A stretch of 64,000 nucleotides of DNA from Bacillus sp. FJAT-42376 (GTDB lineage: Bacteria; Bacillota; Bacilli; Bacillales; Bacillaceae): the NCBI RefSeq assembly GCF_003816055.1, contig NZ_CP033906.1, forward strand, positions 2,046,001-2,110,000, in the 5' to 3' direction. How positions within the stretch are numbered: position 1 is the first letter of the stretch; each line of letters starts with the position of its first letter. Below, one piece after another: positions 9,202 through 17,751 of the stretch. The position numbers and the translations under genes are program-made. Below the pieces are notes generated by a model. The model was not told the DNA's origin. It searched no databases and worked only from the letters and a program-made list of their open reading frames with translations.

Positions 9202-10467
9202 ATGCTGCTTCAAAATGATCAGAAACAATTGCTCCAGCGGTTTAAAGAAGTGCGCTATTTATCAGAACAACTGACTGAACCTCTTGAAGCGGAAGACTTT
9301 GTTATCCAGGGGATGCCGGATGCAAGTCCTCCAAAATGGCATTTGGCCCACACAACGTGGTTCTTTGAACGGTTCATTCTTAAGGACCACATGCCGGACT
9401 ATAAAGAATTGAATCCTCAGTTTGATTACCTGTTTAACTCCTACTATGAAACAATCGGACCCTTTCACCCCCGCAACCAGAGAGGCCTTCTTACAAGGCC
9501 GACTGCGAGCGAAGTCTTTTCCTACCGTCATTATGTAAATGAGCATATAGAAAAACTTCTGGGGGATTTGCCAGCGGACAAGACGGAATGGGTGCAGGAT
9601 CTTCTGGAAATAGGACTTCAGCATGAACAGCAGCACCAGGAATTGCTTTTAACTGATATAAAGTTTAATTTTGCACAAAATCCTTTACTGCCGGTTTATT
9701 CAGAAGCAACTGAAAGCTCGGAAGGAAGCAGCACCAATCCTGAGATGATTTATATTGAAGGGGGATTAGCGGAAATCGGGCACAGCGGGCAGGATTTCTG
9801 TTTTGACAATGAATCTCCGAGGCACAAAGTCTATCTCGAATCATTCAGGCTTTCTTCCCATCCTGTCACGAACGCGGAATTTTTAGCTTTTATGGAAGAT
9901 GGCGGCTATGAGAAGCCGGAATACTGGCTGTCTGACGGATGGGCGAGGGTAAAGAAAGAAGAATGGCATTCACCGATGTACTGGTTTAAAGCGGAGGACG
10001 GATGGAATACATTCACTCTCGGAGGGCAAAAGAAAGTAAACGGAAATGAGCCGGTCTGCCATGTGAGTTTTTACGAAGCAGATGCGTATGCAAGATGGGC
10101 AGGAAAACGTCTCCCTACAGAAGCGGAATGGGAGCATGCTCTCGAACATACTGCCTGCGAAGGGAACTTTGTGGAAAACCGCAATTTTCATCCGAGACCG
10201 TCAAAAGCTGGTAAGGACGGCTTTCAGCAGGCTTACGGAGATGTATGGGAATGGACAGCCAGTCCTTATTCTCCGTATCCGGGAAGCAAGCCGCTTGAAG
10301 GGGCTCTTGGCGAATACAATGCAAAATTCATGTGCAACCAAATGGTGCTCCGGGGCGGGTCATGTGCAACCTCTTCGTCGCATATCCGTTCTTCGTACCG
10401 GAATTTCTTCCAGCCTGAAAAACGCTGGCAGTTCAGTGGATTTCGCCTTGCGGAGGATGCAAAATGA
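9202..10467 (+). CDS. egtB: Ergothioneine biosynthesis protein EgtB (iron-dependent sulfoxide synthase)
   Basis: EgtB joins a thiol donor (cysteine or gamma-glutamylcysteine) to N-alpha-trimethylhistidine (hercynine) using oxygen and non-haem iron. This 421-residue protein has the N-terminal DinB-like domain and C-terminal formylglycine-generating-enzyme-like domain of the family. The three-histidine iron site is visible: His50 in WHLAHTTWF, His141 and His145 in HEQQHQELLL. The C-terminal part has RLPTEAEWEHA, GDVWEWTASPY and VLRGGSCAT. The ATG at 9202 has AGGAGG six bases upstream; the frame extends 15 bases earlier through that site. It overlaps egtD by four bases. No egtA, egtC or egtE is nearby, so cysteine is the likelier donor, by inference. 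Confidence 0.93.
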   Translation: MLLQNDQKQLLQRFKEVRYLSEQLTEPLEAEDFVIQGMPDASPPKWHLAHTTWFFERFILKDHMPDYKELNPQFDYLFNSYYETIGPFHPRNQRGLLTRPTASEVFSYRHYVNEHIEKLLGDLPADKTEWVQDLLEIGLQHEQQHQELLLTDIKFNFAQNPLLPVYSEATESSEGSSTNPEMIYIEGGLAEIGHSGQDFCFDNESPRHKVYLESFRLSSHPVTNAEFLAFMEDGGYEKPEYWLSDGWARVKKEEWHSPMYWFKAEDGWNTFTLGGQKKVNGNEPVCHVSFYEADAYARWAGKRLPTEAEWEHALEHTACEGNFVENRNFHPRPSKAGKDGFQQAYGDVWEWTASPYSPYPGSKPLEGALGEYNAKFMCNQMVLRGGSCATSSSHIRSSYRNFFQPEKRWQFSGFRLAEDAK

Positions 10468-11432
10468 AAACAGCAAGCCAGATTATCCAATTTACGGATT
10501 GTGGAATCGGAGAGTCCAGATTTCTTGAAGAAGCATTAGAGGGATTAAAGCAGCAGAAAAAGACCCTTCCTGCTAAATTTCTTTATGATGAAAGAGGATC
10601 GGAATTATTTGAAGAAATTACGGGTTTGCAAGAATACTATCCAACCAGAACCGAAATCGCGATTTTGGAACGCATAAAAAAAGAATTGGCCGATCTGGTC
10701 GGTCCGGAGGCCGCTCTTATTGAATTTGGAAGCGGGAGCAGCCGTAAAATCAATATTCTTCTGCAAGCATTTGAGAATTTATCGGTTTATGTCCCCATAG
10801 ACATCTCAAAAGAATTTTTGTATGAGTCCTGTCTAAATCTCAGTAAGAATCATCCGTCCCTTTTCATTCATGCAATTGCAGGAGACTATACGGTTCCGAT
10901 TACTCTGCCGCCTCTCCGCTGCAGGAAAAAAACGGCCTTCTTCCCAGGATCGACAATTGGAAATTTTAATCCTGAAGAAGCAAGCCGTTTTCTTGATACA
11001 GCAGCCGGAATGCTCGATAAAGGGGATGGCTTCCTTGTAGGGGTAGATTTAAAGAAAGATACGAATATTTTGAACGACGCCTATAATGATTCGCGGGGAA
11101 TTACAGCGGAATTTAATTTAAATCTTTTGAAAAGAATGAACCGCGAACTGGGTGCCGATTTTCATATTGATGCATTCAGGCATCATGCATTTTACAACGA
11201 AGAAAAAGGATGCATAGAAATGCATATTGTAAGCAAGGAAGACCAAACGGTCACGATCTCCTCTGAAAGCATTGTGTTTAAAAAAGAAGAAAGCATTCAT
11301 ACGGAAAGTTCATATAAGTATGAAGCAGCTGAGTTTCAATCGCTTGCGTTAAAGAGCGGTTTTGCGGCAAAAAAATACTGGACAGATGAAAATCAGCTTT
11401 TTAGTATCCATTACCTGGAATTAATAGAATGA
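10464..11432 (+). CDS. egtD: L-histidine N(alpha)-methyltransferase EgtD
   Basis: EgtD trimethylates histidine to hercynine with S-adenosylmethionine, the first step of ergothioneine synthesis. The 322 residues show the family signatures in order: LPAKFLYDERGSELFEEIT, LQEYYPTRTE, the SAM-binding IEFGSGSSRK, VPIDIS, FFPGSTIGNF, and VGVDLKKD with the following AYND. Length is normal for the family. Its ATG overlaps the egtB stop (ATGA), so the two are translationally coupled, and a strong terminator follows. The operon supplies substrate (EgtD) and C-S bond formation (EgtB); the final C-S lyase is not in this window. Confidence 0.94.
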   Translation: MKTASQIIQFTDCGIGESRFLEEALEGLKQQKKTLPAKFLYDERGSELFEEITGLQEYYPTRTEIAILERIKKELADLVGPEAALIEFGSGSSRKINILLQAFENLSVYVPIDISKEFLYESCLNLSKNHPSLFIHAIAGDYTVPITLPPLRCRKKTAFFPGSTIGNFNPEEASRFLDTAAGMLDKGDGFLVGVDLKKDTNILNDAYNDSRGITAEFNLNLLKRMNRELGADFHIDAFRHHAFYNEEKGCIEMHIVSKEDQTVTISSESIVFKKEESIHTESSYKYEAAEFQSLALKSGFAAKKYWTDENQLFSIHYLELIE

Positions 11433-11464
11433 AAAAAGCCCAGCCGGAATCCGGCTGGGCTTTT
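11432..11464. terminator. Bidirectional terminator between egtD and the metal-associated-like gene
   Basis: A perfect 14-bp stem (AAAAGCCCAGCCGG with CCGGCTGGGCTTTT) around AAT, with A and T tracts at both ends. Confidence 0.93.
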
Positions 11465-11684
11465 AGGCGTTTTGGACTTCCTCTGCATGCATTCCGTGCT
11501 CATTCAGAGCCTTCATAATCAGTTCAGGAGCCATTTTCATTTCATTATAGGAAATCCAAATGCTCCCTGAATCGACATCGACCAGCGCACGTTCAATGCC
11601 CTCCGTCTGAGCTAACCGTGATTCAATCATTTGAATTCTTTCATCATTTAACGGTTCTTTCACCTTAATCGTCGTTTCTCTCAT
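11463..11684 (-). CDS. Small heavy-metal-associated (HMA)-like protein without CXXC
   Basis: A 73-residue protein whose pattern (ERIQMIESRLAQTEGIERALVDVDSGSIWISYNEMKMAPELIMKALNEHG) fits the beta-alpha-beta-beta-alpha-beta fold of HMA/CopZ-type domains. It has no cysteine at all, so the usual metal-binding CXXC is absent and copper binding is not expected. Function unknown. GAGGAG lies about nine bases before the ATG. It is transcribed alone and convergent with egtD. Confidence 0.72.
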   Translation of the reverse strand: MRETTIKVKEPLNDERIQMIESRLAQTEGIERALVDVDSGSIWISYNEMKMAPELIMKALNEHGMHAEEVQNA

Positions 11685-11795
11685 TTTTCAGCTCTCCTCG
11701 CAATATTTTGCTTATGCGAATCAATACCCTGAAAGGAGAAAAAATATGTAACAAGAAACCGTTTTATTTTCCTATTGCACATCGTAAGTAGAATG

Positions 11796-11832
11796 CTTAT
11801 AATTACTTATAAATCATTAACTTTACTTATAA
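11796..11832 (+). promoter_or_regulatory. Three phased CTTATAA repeats upstream of the DeoR-family gene
   Basis: CTTATAA occurs at 11796-11802, 11806-11812 and 11826-11832, exactly 10 and 20 bases apart; the last two share the longer TTACTTATAA. The spacing puts all three on one face of the helix, just before the regulator's start at 11845. This is typical of operators bound by DeoR-type oligomers, so autoregulation is likely (inference). Confidence 0.55.
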
Positions 11833-11844
11833 AGGCGGACATGA

Positions 11845-12618
11845 ATGTACCAAGAAGAGCGTCTCGATTCAATAATGGATTACTTAAAAGCAGAAAAAAG
11901 AATATCAGTTGAACAAATCTGTACCCTGTTTCACGTTTCCAGAGATACAGCCAGAAGGGATTTAGTCAAGCTTGAAGAAATGAAAGCCATTATCCGAACA
12001 AGGGGAGGAGCGATCCTGCCGACTGTTCATCAGGAAATTAAAGACTACAGCAATCGCCTGACTATCGTTTCCGCTGAAAAAAAGCGGATTGGCGGCAAGG
12101 CAGCGTCTCTTATTCAGCCGGGCGACCGCGTAATCCTGGATGCATCCACAACGGTACAGTCGTGTGCAGAGGCAATGGAAGAAAAAGAATTTACCGTCAT
12201 CACAAACTCCATCCATCAGGCCGGCATCCTCGCAGGAAAGAGAGGTGTCCGAATCCATCTGTTGGGAGGAGAACTCCAGAAAGAACATGGATTTCTCTAT
12301 GGGGCTGGAGTTCTTGAAAAATTGGCAAATTACCATGCAGATAAGGCATTTATAGGGCTCGTTGGCCTCTCGGAAGCGGGGCTGACCATTGCTCATGAAG
12401 AAGACGGAATGGTGAAGAGGAAAATGCTGCTCCAGGCTGAACAGGTCATTGTCCTTGCCGATCATTCGAAACTGGGGAGGACGGATTTCTTTAAATTTGC
12501 CGATTTAAATGAAATGGATATCCTTATTACGGATAAAGAGCCGGAAAGCCGCATGCTGGAATTACTTGAAAAAAACCATGTTGAAATATTGATTGCAGAT
12601 TCGGAGGAAACAACATGA
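11845..12618 (+). CDS. DeoR/GlpR-family transcriptional regulator
   Basis: A 257-residue regulator. The N-terminal helix-turn-helix is seen in RISVEQICTLFHVSRDTARRDLVKLEE followed by the family's RGGAI motif. The C-terminal sugar-phosphate-sensing domain carries GDRVILDASTT, VITNS, LLGGEL, KAFIGLVGLS and VLADHSKLGR. Such proteins repress sugar catabolism genes until a phosphorylated sugar binds. It overlaps the next gene, a HAD phosphatase, by four bases (ATGA). No sugar kinase is adjacent, so the effector is unknown. A weak AGGCGG site precedes the ATG. Confidence 0.9.
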   Translation: MYQEERLDSIMDYLKAEKRISVEQICTLFHVSRDTARRDLVKLEEMKAIIRTRGGAILPTVHQEIKDYSNRLTIVSAEKKRIGGKAASLIQPGDRVILDASTTVQSCAEAMEEKEFTVITNSIHQAGILAGKRGVRIHLLGGELQKEHGFLYGAGVLEKLANYHADKAFIGLVGLSEAGLTIAHEEDGMVKRKMLLQAEQVIVLADHSKLGRTDFFKFADLNEMDILITDKEPESRMLELLEKNHVEILIADSEETT

Positions 12619-13463
12619 TAAGACTTGCAGCCATAGATTTGGATGGAACGCTATTAAATAGTAAAAATGAAATCAGTGAGGAGAAACTGACGGCGATGAG
12701 GCAAGCTGCCGGGCGGGGTATAGAAGTGGTGATCGCCACCGGACGCGCTCATTTTGATGTTCAGAAAATTTTTGATTCGACCGGATTTAACCCTTGGATT
12801 ATAGCTGCCAACGGTGCGACCATCCATACGCCGGATGGAGAGCTTTTTCATTCTGTTCCTATAAAAAGAGAAGAGGCCTTGCCGATCCTTTCTTGACTTG
12901 AAGAGAAAGAATTTTATTATGAAGTTTTCAGCCAGCATGCCATTTATACTCCTCAGAGGGGAAGGGAACGACTGCAAATCGAAATGGACCGAATCGTTAG
13001 TGCCAACCCAAAGGCGGCAATGGATGCGCTTCAGTCTGCTGCATCCAAGCAATTCAGCCAGACAGGGTTTTCATTCATTGAATCGCATACACGTATTCCT
13101 GAAACAGCCAAATTTTACAATATTCTTGCCTTCTCTTTCGATGAAGAAAAGCGTCTTGAAGGTTGGAATCAGTTTAAAGATCACAGAGGATTAACCATCG
13201 TTACCTCTGCTGATCATAATTTTGAGCTGGAGCACGAGGATGCTTCTAAAGGAATCGCCCTCACAAAACTTGCCCAGCACCTTTCCCTGTCCCTTGAGGA
13301 AACGGCTGCAGTCGGGGACAGTATGAATGATGAATCCATGCTTCAGGCTGCCGGAAAAGGGTTTGCTATGGGAAATGCCCGGCAGGAAATAAAAAACATA
13401 AGCGGAACCGTTTGTCCGTCCAATGACGAGAACGGAGTAGCTTTCATGCTAAACAGCCTGTAA
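12615..13463 (+). pseudogene. Cof-type HAD phosphatase interrupted by an in-frame TGA
   Basis: A complete HAD IIB (Cof-like) phosphatase is encoded in one frame: motif I DLDGTLLNS, motif II VIATGR, the cap domain, and motif IV VGDSMNDESMLQAAGKGFAMGNA. It is broken by TGA at 12894-12896, codon 94. The residues after it (LEEKEFYYEVFSQHAIYTPQRGRE) continue the same frame, and relatives have Trp there (LSWLE), so a single TGG-to-TGA change explains the break; there is no frameshift. The closest B. subtilis relative by eye is YwtE, a flavin-pathway phosphatase. It may be a nonsense mutation, a sequencing error, or a gene read through at TGA. It overlaps the DeoR gene by four bases. Confidence 0.85.
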
Positions 13464-13467
13464 TACG

Positions 13468-13520
13468 ATCTGCTGCCGGCGTAACCTGATTTTTCGGGGC
13501 GTGACGGGGCAGATTTTTTT
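13468..13520 (+). terminator. Probable terminator after the HAD gene
   Basis: An imperfect stem, ATCTGC...CCGGCGT with GTGACGGGGCAGAT, is followed by a run of seven T. The loop is long and the stem bulged. Confidence 0.55.
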
Positions 13521-13537
13521 ATTTTAACAGACTGATA

Positions 13538-14050
13538 TCAATCAATTCCAAATGGAGAATCTCCCGGTAAAAGGAGCTGCGGGATTTGTTTCAGGACTCC
13601 GTTCTTACCGTTTATTTCCCATATGACGTCATACCTGTTATCCGGCCAGTTCCCGGGTACAGGATTCCCGTTTAGTTCCCTCGCAAGGGATGGCAGTTCG
13701 CTGTGGGCCCAGCATACGATGACCGTTTTATTCACATAAAGACTTCTTTTCAGGATCTCTTTTGCCGTTCCCTTTGTTTCAGATGCAGTCCGGACTGTAT
13801 TGATTGCACCTTCTCCTTTGTTTGCGATTAGCATATGCGTGATTAAAGGGAGGACGGTTTGAATTTTTCTTCTGCTTTTCTCAATGGTGCCGATTCCTGC
13901 TGCATAAATTCCTTCAATATCCGGGTACAACATCAGCAATTTCCGGCAAAGCAGTCGGGATCTGAGCCATCCTTCCGGAGATAAGTCTGTAATATGAGAC
14001 TCGGTGTATTTTTCTGCATGACGGAAAAGAACAATTCTGGATGGGGGCAT
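13538..14050 (-). CDS. Histidine phosphatase-like protein
   Basis: A 170-residue protein starting with IVLFRHAEKY, the RHG-type motif of the histidine phosphatase (phosphoglycerate mutase-like) fold with Ala in place of Gly. DLSPEGWLRSRLLCRKL follows, and the second catalytic His is probably in VIVCWAHSELPSLARELNG. The second half is short for the family, as in the SixA-like or membrane-associated groups, so the substrate is unknown. The ATG at 14050 has AAGGTGG seven bases upstream; an ATG 18 bases earlier overlaps it. Single gene, divergent from helD. Confidence 0.7.
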   Translation of the reverse strand: MPPSRIVLFRHAEKYTESHITDLSPEGWLRSRLLCRKLLMLYPDIEGIYAAGIGTIEKSRRKIQTVLPLITHMLIANKGEGAINTVRTASETKGTAKEILKRSLYVNKTVIVCWAHSELPSLARELNGNPVPGNWPDNRYDVIWEINGKNGVLKQIPQLLLPGDSPFGID

Positions 14051-14172
14051 AAGGGGACCACCTTTCACCGGTTTTATTCAATATATGACTGGTATTGCTA
14101 TAAACAGTATGATAAAATCAGTCTCTATCTGAAAATTCAGGCGTAAAGTCTCTAGGAGGAGGTAACTGACAT

Positions 14173-16263
14173 ATGAATGAAAAAGATCAAAGTGCCTTTC
14201 AGTACGAGTCGCAGCAGCTCAAAAAATTTGCTGCCGAGATTGACCGCCAGCTGATCAGTCTTCGATCGGTACCGATATACAGAGGGGAAGATCTGACAGA
14301 ACAGGCATTAGAGGATTCAAGAGAACGGAACCGAAAAAATTTGGACATCGCAGCAAAAGAACCCTATTTTGGCCGCATGGATTTTAAAGAGGCGGGCCAG
14401 GGAGAAGCGGAACCCCTGTACATCGGCAAAGCCGGTGTCTCAGAAGGGGAAAGCGGTAAAGCGATGATTATTGACTGGCGTGCTCCTGTCGCAAGTCTTT
14501 TCTATTCATTTTCCGGCGGGGAAGAGGAAGTCTATTACATGGCTCCTGAAGGACTCATTGAAGGGGACATCTACTTGAAGAGGAACCTCGTGATCCGTGA
14601 AGGAAATCTTCAGCGTGTCGTTGATACATATGAGCAGGGAAAGGAAAATGCCGGAGCTGCCGATGAGTTTTTGCTGTACAGGCTGGGAGACCGTAAGGAT
14701 AATCGTCTAAGAGACATCGTTTCAACAATTCAGGCTGAGCAGAATGATATGATCCGTGCATCACGTGATACGGTCCTGATCATTCAAGGTGTGGCCGGAA
14801 GCGGAAAAACAACCGTCGCTCTGCACCGGCTTGCCTTTCTTATTTATGAATACAGAGAAAAGATGCTGGCAGAGCAGATGATTATTTTCGCGCCGAATGC
14901 CATGTTTTTGGATTATATTTCAAATGTTCTGCCGGAGCTCGGGGTCGGAGATATTCAGCAAACCACCTTTTCAAAATGGGCTCTGCTTCGACTCGGCAGC
15001 AAAATCGGAATGAAAAAAGCAGATAAACAGCACTGGTTTACACCGGGGCTGAATCGGGCTGAGAGCGGAAACAATGAGCCTGGAAGAGTAAAGGGATCAC
15101 TGGCACTTATGGAAGCGATAGAGGAAGCGCTCCGGAATTATTTGCTGAAGGGCGTACCTCAGAAAGACTTTGAGCCGTGGGACGGCTTGTTTCTGAAGAA
15201 GGATGTAATAGAAAAATGGTATAGAGAAGACTTCGGAAATTATCCTGCCGTAAAAAAGCGGGAACTGATTTCCGCGAAAATCAAACAATGGCTGAGCAAA
15301 GAGCTTGAGAAGATCTGGGAGAAAAGTGTACAAAAAGAATTAAAGACAAAGGCTGGACAAAGACTCCGCGCCTACATGAAAACATGGCCTGAGCTCGACG
15401 CCCTCTCTGTCTATAAGAAACTGATATCAGAAATGTCAGAACACACTATTTTGCCAGATGAATTGCTGCAGCAAACGTTACTGAATGCAAAGAAAAAAGA
15501 AGTCGCCAGCGAGGATCTGGCTCCGCTTATCCATATCCATTTAACTCTCAATGGACTTGAAAGAGGAGAGCGCTATCACCACATCGTCATTGACGAAGCA
15601 CAGGATTTCTCTCCGTACCAGATTGCCGTGCTGCAAAAGCTGTCTCTGAAAAATTCGTTTACCATTCTTGGTGACCTTTCGCAAGGCATACACAGCAATA
15701 TGGGAATACATGCATGGGAAGAAATCATGCCGGTTTTTTCAAAAGGCAGGCTTGCGTACAGGGAATTGGAAAAAAGCTATCGATCCACAATGGAAATAAT
15801 AGAGTTTGCCAACCGGGTGCTTTCTGCTGCCTATACCCCTTCTGTACTGGCTAAACCGGTATTCAGAAGCGGGGAAGAAGTAGCTGTAGCAAACACAGAA
15901 GAGCCGCTTTCTTTCATTATGAATTGGGTCTCGGAGCGAACAGAAGCGAAGGCAAACAGTCTGGCGATTGTTTGCAGGACAGCAAACGCCGCGGAAAAAT
16001 ACTTTGCAGAGCTGCAGAAACTCGGGCTTGATGTACATCTTGTCTATGAAGGGCAGGAAGGCTATCAGGGCGGGGTTTCAATCATTCCAGTCTATTTGAC
16101 GAAGGGACTTGAGTTTGATGCTGTGCTGATTGTGGATGCAGATGCCGAAAATTATCAGCGAACCGCTTCCGATGCGAAGCTTTTATATGTTGGATGCACA
16201 AGGGCTCTCCACTCTTTGACCGTCATTTATTCCAAACAGGGATCCCCGCTGATCACTTCTTAA
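14173..16263 (+). CDS. helD: UvrD-like helicase HelD, RNA polymerase recycling factor
   Basis: HelD removes stalled RNA polymerase from DNA and binds its core. This 696-residue protein has the helical N-terminal arm (residues 1-~60) that enters the polymerase secondary channel. Superfamily 1 motifs follow: Walker A IQGVAGSGKTTVALHR (~205), Walker B HIVIDEAQDFSPYQ (~475), LGDLSQGIHS, the YRST motif III/IV region, VYLTKGLEFDAVLIVDAD, and LYVGCTRALH near the end. It is somewhat shorter than B. subtilis HelD (about 774 residues). An AGGAGGAGG site lies upstream of the ATG. It stands alone and is closed by a perfect terminator. Confidence 0.93.
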   Translation: MNEKDQSAFQYESQQLKKFAAEIDRQLISLRSVPIYRGEDLTEQALEDSRERNRKNLDIAAKEPYFGRMDFKEAGQGEAEPLYIGKAGVSEGESGKAMIIDWRAPVASLFYSFSGGEEEVYYMAPEGLIEGDIYLKRNLVIREGNLQRVVDTYEQGKENAGAADEFLLYRLGDRKDNRLRDIVSTIQAEQNDMIRASRDTVLIIQGVAGSGKTTVALHRLAFLIYEYREKMLAEQMIIFAPNAMFLDYISNVLPELGVGDIQQTTFSKWALLRLGSKIGMKKADKQHWFTPGLNRAESGNNEPGRVKGSLALMEAIEEALRNYLLKGVPQKDFEPWDGLFLKKDVIEKWYREDFGNYPAVKKRELISAKIKQWLSKELEKIWEKSVQKELKTKAGQRLRAYMKTWPELDALSVYKKLISEMSEHTILPDELLQQTLLNAKKKEVASEDLAPLIHIHLTLNGLERGERYHHIVIDEAQDFSPYQIAVLQKLSLKNSFTILGDLSQGIHSNMGIHAWEEIMPVFSKGRLAYRELEKSYRSTMEIIEFANRVLSAAYTPSVLAKPVFRSGEEVAVANTEEPLSFIMNWVSERTEAKANSLAIVCRTANAAEKYFAELQKLGLDVHLVYEGQEGYQGGVSIIPVYLTKGLEFDAVLIVDADAENYQRTASDAKLLYVGCTRALHSLTVIYSKQGSPLITS

Positions 16264-16293
16264 AAAAACCCGCCAGTGCTGGCGGGTTTTTTT
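16262..16293. terminator. Bidirectional terminator between helD and amj
   Basis: A perfect stem (AAAAAACCCGCCAG with CTGGCGGGTTTTTT) around TG, with A/T tracts on both sides. Confidence 0.94.
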
Positions 16294-16294
16294 C

Positions 16295-17113
16295 TTATAT
16301 CCACTTAGCAAACCATGCGACATACCATGCTGCAGGCAAAAACAATGCCTGTGCAGCAATTGTGCCGATGAGCTTTGAACTGACCATGGTTAAGGAATAG
16401 CTTTTTAAGTAAATATACCCGGCCTGTTTCTTCGAGACACGATCTGCAAGGACGGAAGCCTTAGGGTCAATAAATAGAGTGAGCAAGATGGTTGCCACAC
16501 CGTTAATAATTCCTGATGACATAAGGGCAGCCTGTGAATATTTTTCAGGTACCAGCTCGGAAGCATAAATGGAAGATAAAACTCCGACTGTGAATACCGC
16601 TGAAATGAGGATGTTTATAACAAAAATCCTCTTTGGAATGGTTTTTAATGTAATGCCATTTAAATAAGACCATCTCGGAAAATGAAAGCAGCGAATCATT
16701 TTTCTGAATCCGTTTCGACTGAAATTCTTTTTTATCAAGGAAACGATGGAACCACGTTCCCTGGATAACTGGATAATCGCTCTTGAAAAGAGAGCAATAA
16801 AGGTGGGAAACAAAAAGATGCCAAGAAGAACTCCAACAGTTGTTACGGCAATTAAAATCCTAAACTGTTCTTCGACAATCTGCATGTTGTTCTTAAGATA
16901 GGCAGCATCTGTAATCAGCTTTGCTGTCATGGGCTGCTGAATCATAACAGAAAACCGGGAGACGAGGACCATCGTGCTGAATAAGGAAAGGGCGGTCGCA
17001 ATCAATTTTACCCGTGCACCGGAAATCCTTGCAGAATACGCTAGGGTTTCAACCATCGTTATAATCAGCAGGAAAACAGAAATGACCAGAACTCTCTCTG
17101 TAATGAGGTGCAT
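16295..17113 (-). CDS. amj: Lipid II flippase Amj
   Basis: Amj (formerly YdaH) is an alternative to MurJ that moves lipid II across the membrane for peptidoglycan synthesis; in B. subtilis it is induced by sigma-M under envelope stress. The 272-residue protein has about six membrane segments and the family's hallmark stretch ETLAYSARISGARVKLIATALSLF near the N-terminus, then VSRFSVMIQQPM. The start at 17113 has AGGAG eight bases upstream and the family's usual N-terminus (MHLITERV); a start 33 bases earlier lacks a binding site. Single gene. Confidence 0.9.
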   Translation of the reverse strand: MHLITERVLVISVFLLIITMVETLAYSARISGARVKLIATALSLFSTMVLVSRFSVMIQQPMTAKLITDAAYLKNNMQIVEEQFRILIAVTTVGVLLGIFLFPTFIALFSRAIIQLSRERGSIVSLIKKNFSRNGFRKMIRCFHFPRWSYLNGITLKTIPKRIFVINILISAVFTVGVLSSIYASELVPEKYSQAALMSSGIINGVATILLTLFIDPKASVLADRVSKKQAGYIYLKSYSLTMVSSKLIGTIAAQALFLPAAWYVAWFAKWI

Positions 17114-17183
17114 GAAATATCTCCTAACTATGTGGACTACCTGCATTATATATGAAAAAAGAAGATATTGGAAAATGAAAATA

Positions 17184-17247
17184 TATCTCGAATTCGAAAT
17201 AAATGATTGACTTGTGAATTCTATTGAGTTATCTTTAATTCAAGATA
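17184..17247 (+). promoter_or_regulatory. Promoter of the DoxX gene with two MhqR-type operators
   Basis: Two 18-base inverted repeats, TATCTCGAATTCGAAATA (17184-17201) and TATCTTTAATTCAAGATA (17230-17247), match the known MhqR box TATCTcgAAtTCgAGATA. Between them is a sigma-A promoter: -35 TTGACT (17207-17212), a 17-base spacer and -10 TATCTT (17230-17235). The second box therefore covers the -10 and the first sits just upstream of the -35, as expected for repression of a quinone-responsive gene. Confidence 0.75.
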
Positions 17248-17278
17248 TTTTATTTCGAACTATTTAGGAGGAATTATT

Positions 17279-17659
17279 ATGGATTATGCACTGCTCATTT
17301 TACGTCTTGTGATCGGAGTTACATTTATGGCTTATGGAAGCCAAAAGCTTTTTGGCTGGTTCGGAGGGTATGGGCTAAAGGGAACAGCTCAATGGATGGA
17401 GTCGCTGGGCATGAAGCCGGGAAAACTTGCGGCACTTGGAGCGGGGGCATCAGAACTTCTCGGAGGGCTGCTGCTCGTACTTGGATTATGGATTGGAATT
17501 GGAGCAGCACTGATTATTTTAACGATGATTGTAGCCATCGCAACGGTTCACGGAAAAAACGGGTACTGGAATGGAAAGGGCGGATTTGAATACAATCTGC
17601 TGATCATTGCGGCTGCATTAGTGCTTGCATTCGCTGGACCTGGATCCATCTCTTTGTAA
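17279..17659 (+). CDS. DoxX-family membrane protein, MhqP/CatD-like
   Basis: A 126-residue membrane protein with four predicted membrane segments (VIGVTFMAYGSQKLFGWFGG at the start, then ASELLGGLLLVLGLWIG, ALIILTMIVAIATV and the last near residue 110). DoxX proteins of bacilli (MhqP, CatD) are induced by quinones, catechol and diamide. The GLKGTAQWMESLGMKPG segment is typical of MhqP-like members, and the two MhqR-type boxes upstream support this. The neighbours MhqN and MhqO are not present, so it is a one-gene unit. TTAGGAGG precedes the ATG. Confidence 0.85.
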   Translation: MDYALLILRLVIGVTFMAYGSQKLFGWFGGYGLKGTAQWMESLGMKPGKLAALGAGASELLGGLLLVLGLWIGIGAALIILTMIVAIATVHGKNGYWNGKGGFEYNLLIIAAALVLAFAGPGSISL

Positions 17660-17687
17660 GTAATCAAGGATAAATGAAATGCCGAGG

Positions 17688-17719
17688 AGAGTGCTCTTAG
17701 AATCAGAGCACTCTTTTTT
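17688..17719 (+). terminator. Terminator of the DoxX gene
   Basis: A perfect 10-bp stem (AGAGTGCTCT with AGAGCACTCT) around TAGAATC, followed by T-rich sequence. Confidence 0.92.
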
Positions 17720-17751
17720 GCGCAAAAGGGAAGCTTTTTTAAAACAGGGAA

